This document shows, piece after piece, positions 5,973 through 7,705 of a DNA stretch of 7,705 nucleotides. The notes below the pieces were generated by a model. The model saw only the letters and a list, made by a program, of their open reading frames with translations, ran no database searches and had not been told where the DNA came from. The stretch's first letter is position 1. Each line of letters begins with the position of its first letter. A program made the position numbers and the translations under genes. This stretch comes from Firmicutes bacterium UBA1535 (GTDB lineage: Bacteria; Bacillota; Clostridia; Tissierellales; Sedimentibacteraceae). The stretch covers positions 1,590-9,294 of the forward strand of contig DCPV01000171.1 of the NCBI GenBank assembly GCA_002323775.1, in the 5' to 3' direction.

Positions 5973-6560
5973 ATGAAAACCAAAAATGAAATTAGAAAAG
6001 AAATATTAAACATTAGAAATAATTTGAGTTCTGAGCTTGCAGAACAAAAAAGCAGAATAATAATTGATAAGATTAAAGACACTGTGGAATATAAAAGCAG
6101 CAAGAGTATAATGGTTTATATGGATTTTAAAAATGAGGTCAATACTAAAACTTTTATAACAGAGGCTCTTGCTGAGGGTAAAAAAATAATAATTCCATAT
6201 ACAGATGTTGAGAAAGTCTTGATAATACCTGTAGAAATAAACAGCCTTGATGATTTGGTTCTATGCAAATTTGGATATCTTGAGCCAAAGAAAGAAGCAT
6301 TAAACAATCCATATGACATAGAAAAAATTGAGCTAATAATAGTACCGGGAGTAGCATTTGACAAGAGAAAAAACAGAATTGGTTTCGGAAAAGGCTACTA
6401 TGATAAGTTTTTGAGGAACAGGAATGCTTTAACAAATGAAATTACTTCAGCAAAAGCCTTTGCCCTTGCATATGAGTTTCAAGTATTTGAAGAAATACCA
6501 GCAGAGGAACATGATATTAAAATGGATAAAATATTTACAGAGGAAAATGTTTATAGATAA
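5973..6560 (+). CDS. 5-formyltetrahydrofolate cyclo-ligase
   Basis: Also called 5,10-methenyltetrahydrofolate synthetase. It uses ATP to convert 5-formyl-THF to 5,10-methenyl-THF, returning a storage or inhibitory folate to one-carbon metabolism; cytoplasmic. At 195 residues it has normal length. The N-terminal KNEIRKEILNIRNNLS (4-19) is typical, with the conserved Arg of the nucleotide-binding region at 15. VYMDFKNEVNT (48-58) covers the second block. The signature VPGVAFDKRKNRIGFGKGYY (124-143), continuing DKFL, is the family's phosphate-binding and catalytic loop. The C-terminal ALAYEFQVFEEIPAEEHDIK (164-183) is also characteristic. It follows the M50 gene by 119 bases but is separated from it by a terminator, so it probably has its own promoter, which I could not place convincingly. 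It converges on the catalase gene. Confidence 0.93.
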   Translation: MKTKNEIRKEILNIRNNLSSELAEQKSRIIIDKIKDTVEYKSSKSIMVYMDFKNEVNTKTFITEALAEGKKIIIPYTDVEKVLIIPVEINSLDDLVLCKFGYLEPKKEALNNPYDIEKIELIIVPGVAFDKRKNRIGFGKGYYDKFLRNRNALTNEITSAKAFALAYEFQVFEEIPAEEHDIKMDKIFTEENVYR

Positions 6561-6701
6561 TTTATTAAAATAGTAATATATCAATGTTTCAAAAAATTAA
6601 ACATATTAAACAAATTGATTTTAGATATTGAATATTTAGTGGAAGAACTTTAATATGCAGTATGAATAGAAACAGTATCATAAAAATTTATAAGAGATTA
6701 A

Positions 6702-6791
6702 AAAAATGAGTAATGCTTTAACACGGAAACATAAAAGAACTTATGATTGTAAGATAATTTTTATATTTCCGTTTAAGCTTTACTCATTTTT
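6702..6791. terminator. 90-nt imperfect palindrome between convergent genes, probable bidirectional terminator
   Basis: The left arm 6702-6736 and right arm 6759-6791 are imperfect reverse complements. The outer 12 bp AAAAATGAGTAA/TTACTCATTTTT are perfect. Then come one mismatch, GCTT/AAGC, a small internal loop, CGGAAA/TTTCCG, a mismatch and ATAAAA/TTTTAT. A 4-bp CTTA/TAAG apex is possible at 6740-6753. Seven A (6700-6706) on one side and five T (6787-6791) on the other give U-tracts on both strands. It starts 15 bases after the catalase stop, but 141 bases after the cyclo-ligase stop, so it serves catalase best. Arms this long also resemble a small MITE-like element. The remaining 6561-6701 is AT-rich with no gene seen. 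Confidence 0.6.
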
Positions 6792-6806
6792 GTAAATAAA
6801 TACAAT

Positions 6807-7705
6807 CTATCCCATTGAAGGACTTGTATACGATAGCATTTGATTTCTAACCATCTCTGAAAGTGCAGGGGAGACTTGCTCCAAATGAGATAGGACTATG
6901 AGCTGTGTATTAGGTTTTGCATCAACAAGTCCAGATGCGATATTATCTGAGAGATTCTTTTTCTCGGATGCAGAAAAAGATTCATACTTCTGACTAGCCT
7001 GTGTAAAATTGTCCGGATTTGGGATTTCAGCACGCATAATTTCACCAGCTACATATCTGCCATTTCCACTAGATACCATATCGGCAGGAGACCAGTTTTG
7101 TTGTCTGTTGATAGGAATATTACGAAAATCAGGTCCTAGTCTATGACGCTGTGCGTCTGGATAAATGAATGAACGTCCCTGTAGAACCTTGTCATCTGAA
7201 AATTCTAAGCCGGGAAGTAAATTAGATGGAGCAAAGGCAAGCTTTTCTACCTGATCAGCAAAGTTTTCTGGATTTCTGTTTAAAACCATCCGTCCAACTG
7301 GTAAAAGAGGATATCTGTTTTCACTCCATACTTTGGTATCATCCAAAGGATCAAATGGAAGTTTATTTTCATCTTCAGGATTCATCAGCTGCACACGTAA
7401 TTCATATTCGACAGTTTTGCCTTTAGCTATGGTGTCATATAGGTCCCTTCCGGCAATGTCAGGATCTTGACATGCCAGCCACTGAGCTTCCTGTTGATTA
7501 ATGTATTGCGTCCCTGCCATTGGTATCCAATGATATTTAACATAACGTCGAATACCCTGTTCATTTCTCCAGACATAGGTGCTTACACTATATCCTGGGA
7601 TATGACGAAAACTTTTGACTGTTCCCAAATCAGAAAAAAACCATATCAGCATATTTGTTGCCTCTGGATATTTGGCAAACAGACTCCAAAGTTGATCTGG
7701 ATCAG
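6807..7705 (-). CDS. Monofunctional heme catalase, C-terminal part (5' end outside window)
   Basis: Heme-dependent catalase that breaks H2O2 to water and oxygen. The frame stays open to the right edge, giving 298 visible residues; the first in-frame ATG at 7650-7652 is internal (visible M18). The residues before it, DPDQLW and FAKYPEATN, match the conserved catalase core. FSDLGTVKSFRHIPGYS follows. The proximal heme motif GRSFIYPDAQRHRLGPDF has the heme-ligand Tyr encoded at 7161-7163. FAPSNLLPGLEF and KVLQGR just upstream are also typical. The distal catalytic His and Asn lie in the missing N-terminal part. The C-terminus is compact, as in small-subunit catalases of about 480 residues, with no flavodoxin-like extension. 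GC is higher than in the neighbours (two 60-base blocks at 7081-7200 count 42% and 45%, against 25% at 6001-6060), which hints at acquisition from elsewhere. There is no sign of frameshift. Confidence 0.93.
   Translation of the reverse strand, partial: DPDQLWSLFAKYPEATNMLIWFFSDLGTVKSFRHIPGYSVSTYVWRNEQGIRRYVKYHWIPMAGTQYINQQEAQWLACQDPDIAGRDLYDTIAKGKTVEYELRVQLMNPEDENKLPFDPLDDTKVWSENRYPLLPVGRMVLNRNPENFADQVEKLAFAPSNLLPGLEFSDDKVLQGRSFIYPDAQRHRLGPDFRNIPINRQQNWSPADMVSSGNGRYVAGEIMRAEIPNPDNFTQASQKYESFSASEKKNLSDNIASGLVDAKPNTQLIVLSHLEQVSPALSEMVRNQMLSYTSPSMG

Noticed and set aside
6570..6625. ATCAAT...ATTGAT and GTTT...AAAC pairings after the cyclo-ligase
   Set aside because: Short, AT-only pairings in very AT-rich DNA with no consistent extended stem.
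1..7705. CRISPR array, tRNA or rRNA genes
   Set aside because: No regularly spaced repeats and no tRNA- or rRNA-like sequence were seen anywhere on either strand.

Overview
The window looks like chromosome from a low-GC, Gram-positive, probably spore-forming anaerobe of the Clostridia or Tissierellia type. The grounds are AT-rich DNA, strong AAGGAG/GGAGG ribosome binding sites, a tandem set of DUF3794/SPOCS-domain genes (the domain found in the clostridial spore protein SipL), and a D-Ala-D-Ala ligase that resembles VanG. The species cannot be named from sequence reading alone.

Layout. Positions 1-2332 (+) hold three consecutive, tightly spaced SPOCS-domain paralogs. The first is cut by the left edge, and the third carries a very unusual insert of about 165 residues that is Ala/Val/Ile/Leu/Asn-rich and has no Lys, Arg or His. 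A 46-nt hairpin (2353-2398) separates this operon from the convergent pair murF (3609-4985) and ddl (2427-3491), both on the minus strand. Together these two genes make D-Ala-D-Ala and attach it to the UDP-MurNAc-tripeptide. A 205-base AT-rich divergent intergenic region holds overlapping candidate promoters for murF (-) and for a site-2-protease-like M50 metalloprotease (+, 5191-5853). That gene is closed by a clean intrinsic terminator. A second stem-loop follows, then 5-formyltetrahydrofolate cyclo-ligase (+, 5973-6560). A 90-nt imperfect palindrome (6702-6791) lies between it and the convergent, right-edge-truncated heme catalase gene (-, 6807-7705), which has visibly higher GC than its neighbours.

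How the genes fit together. murF and ddl are two consecutive steps of peptidoglycan precursor synthesis. The M50 protease and the folate enzyme look like ordinary housekeeping genes. The catalase is an oxidative-stress gene in an apparently anaerobic background. The SPOCS cluster is the least understood part: its domain points to spore envelope assembly, but no role for these short paralogs can be read from sequence. The third paralog is the best candidate here for something undescribed.
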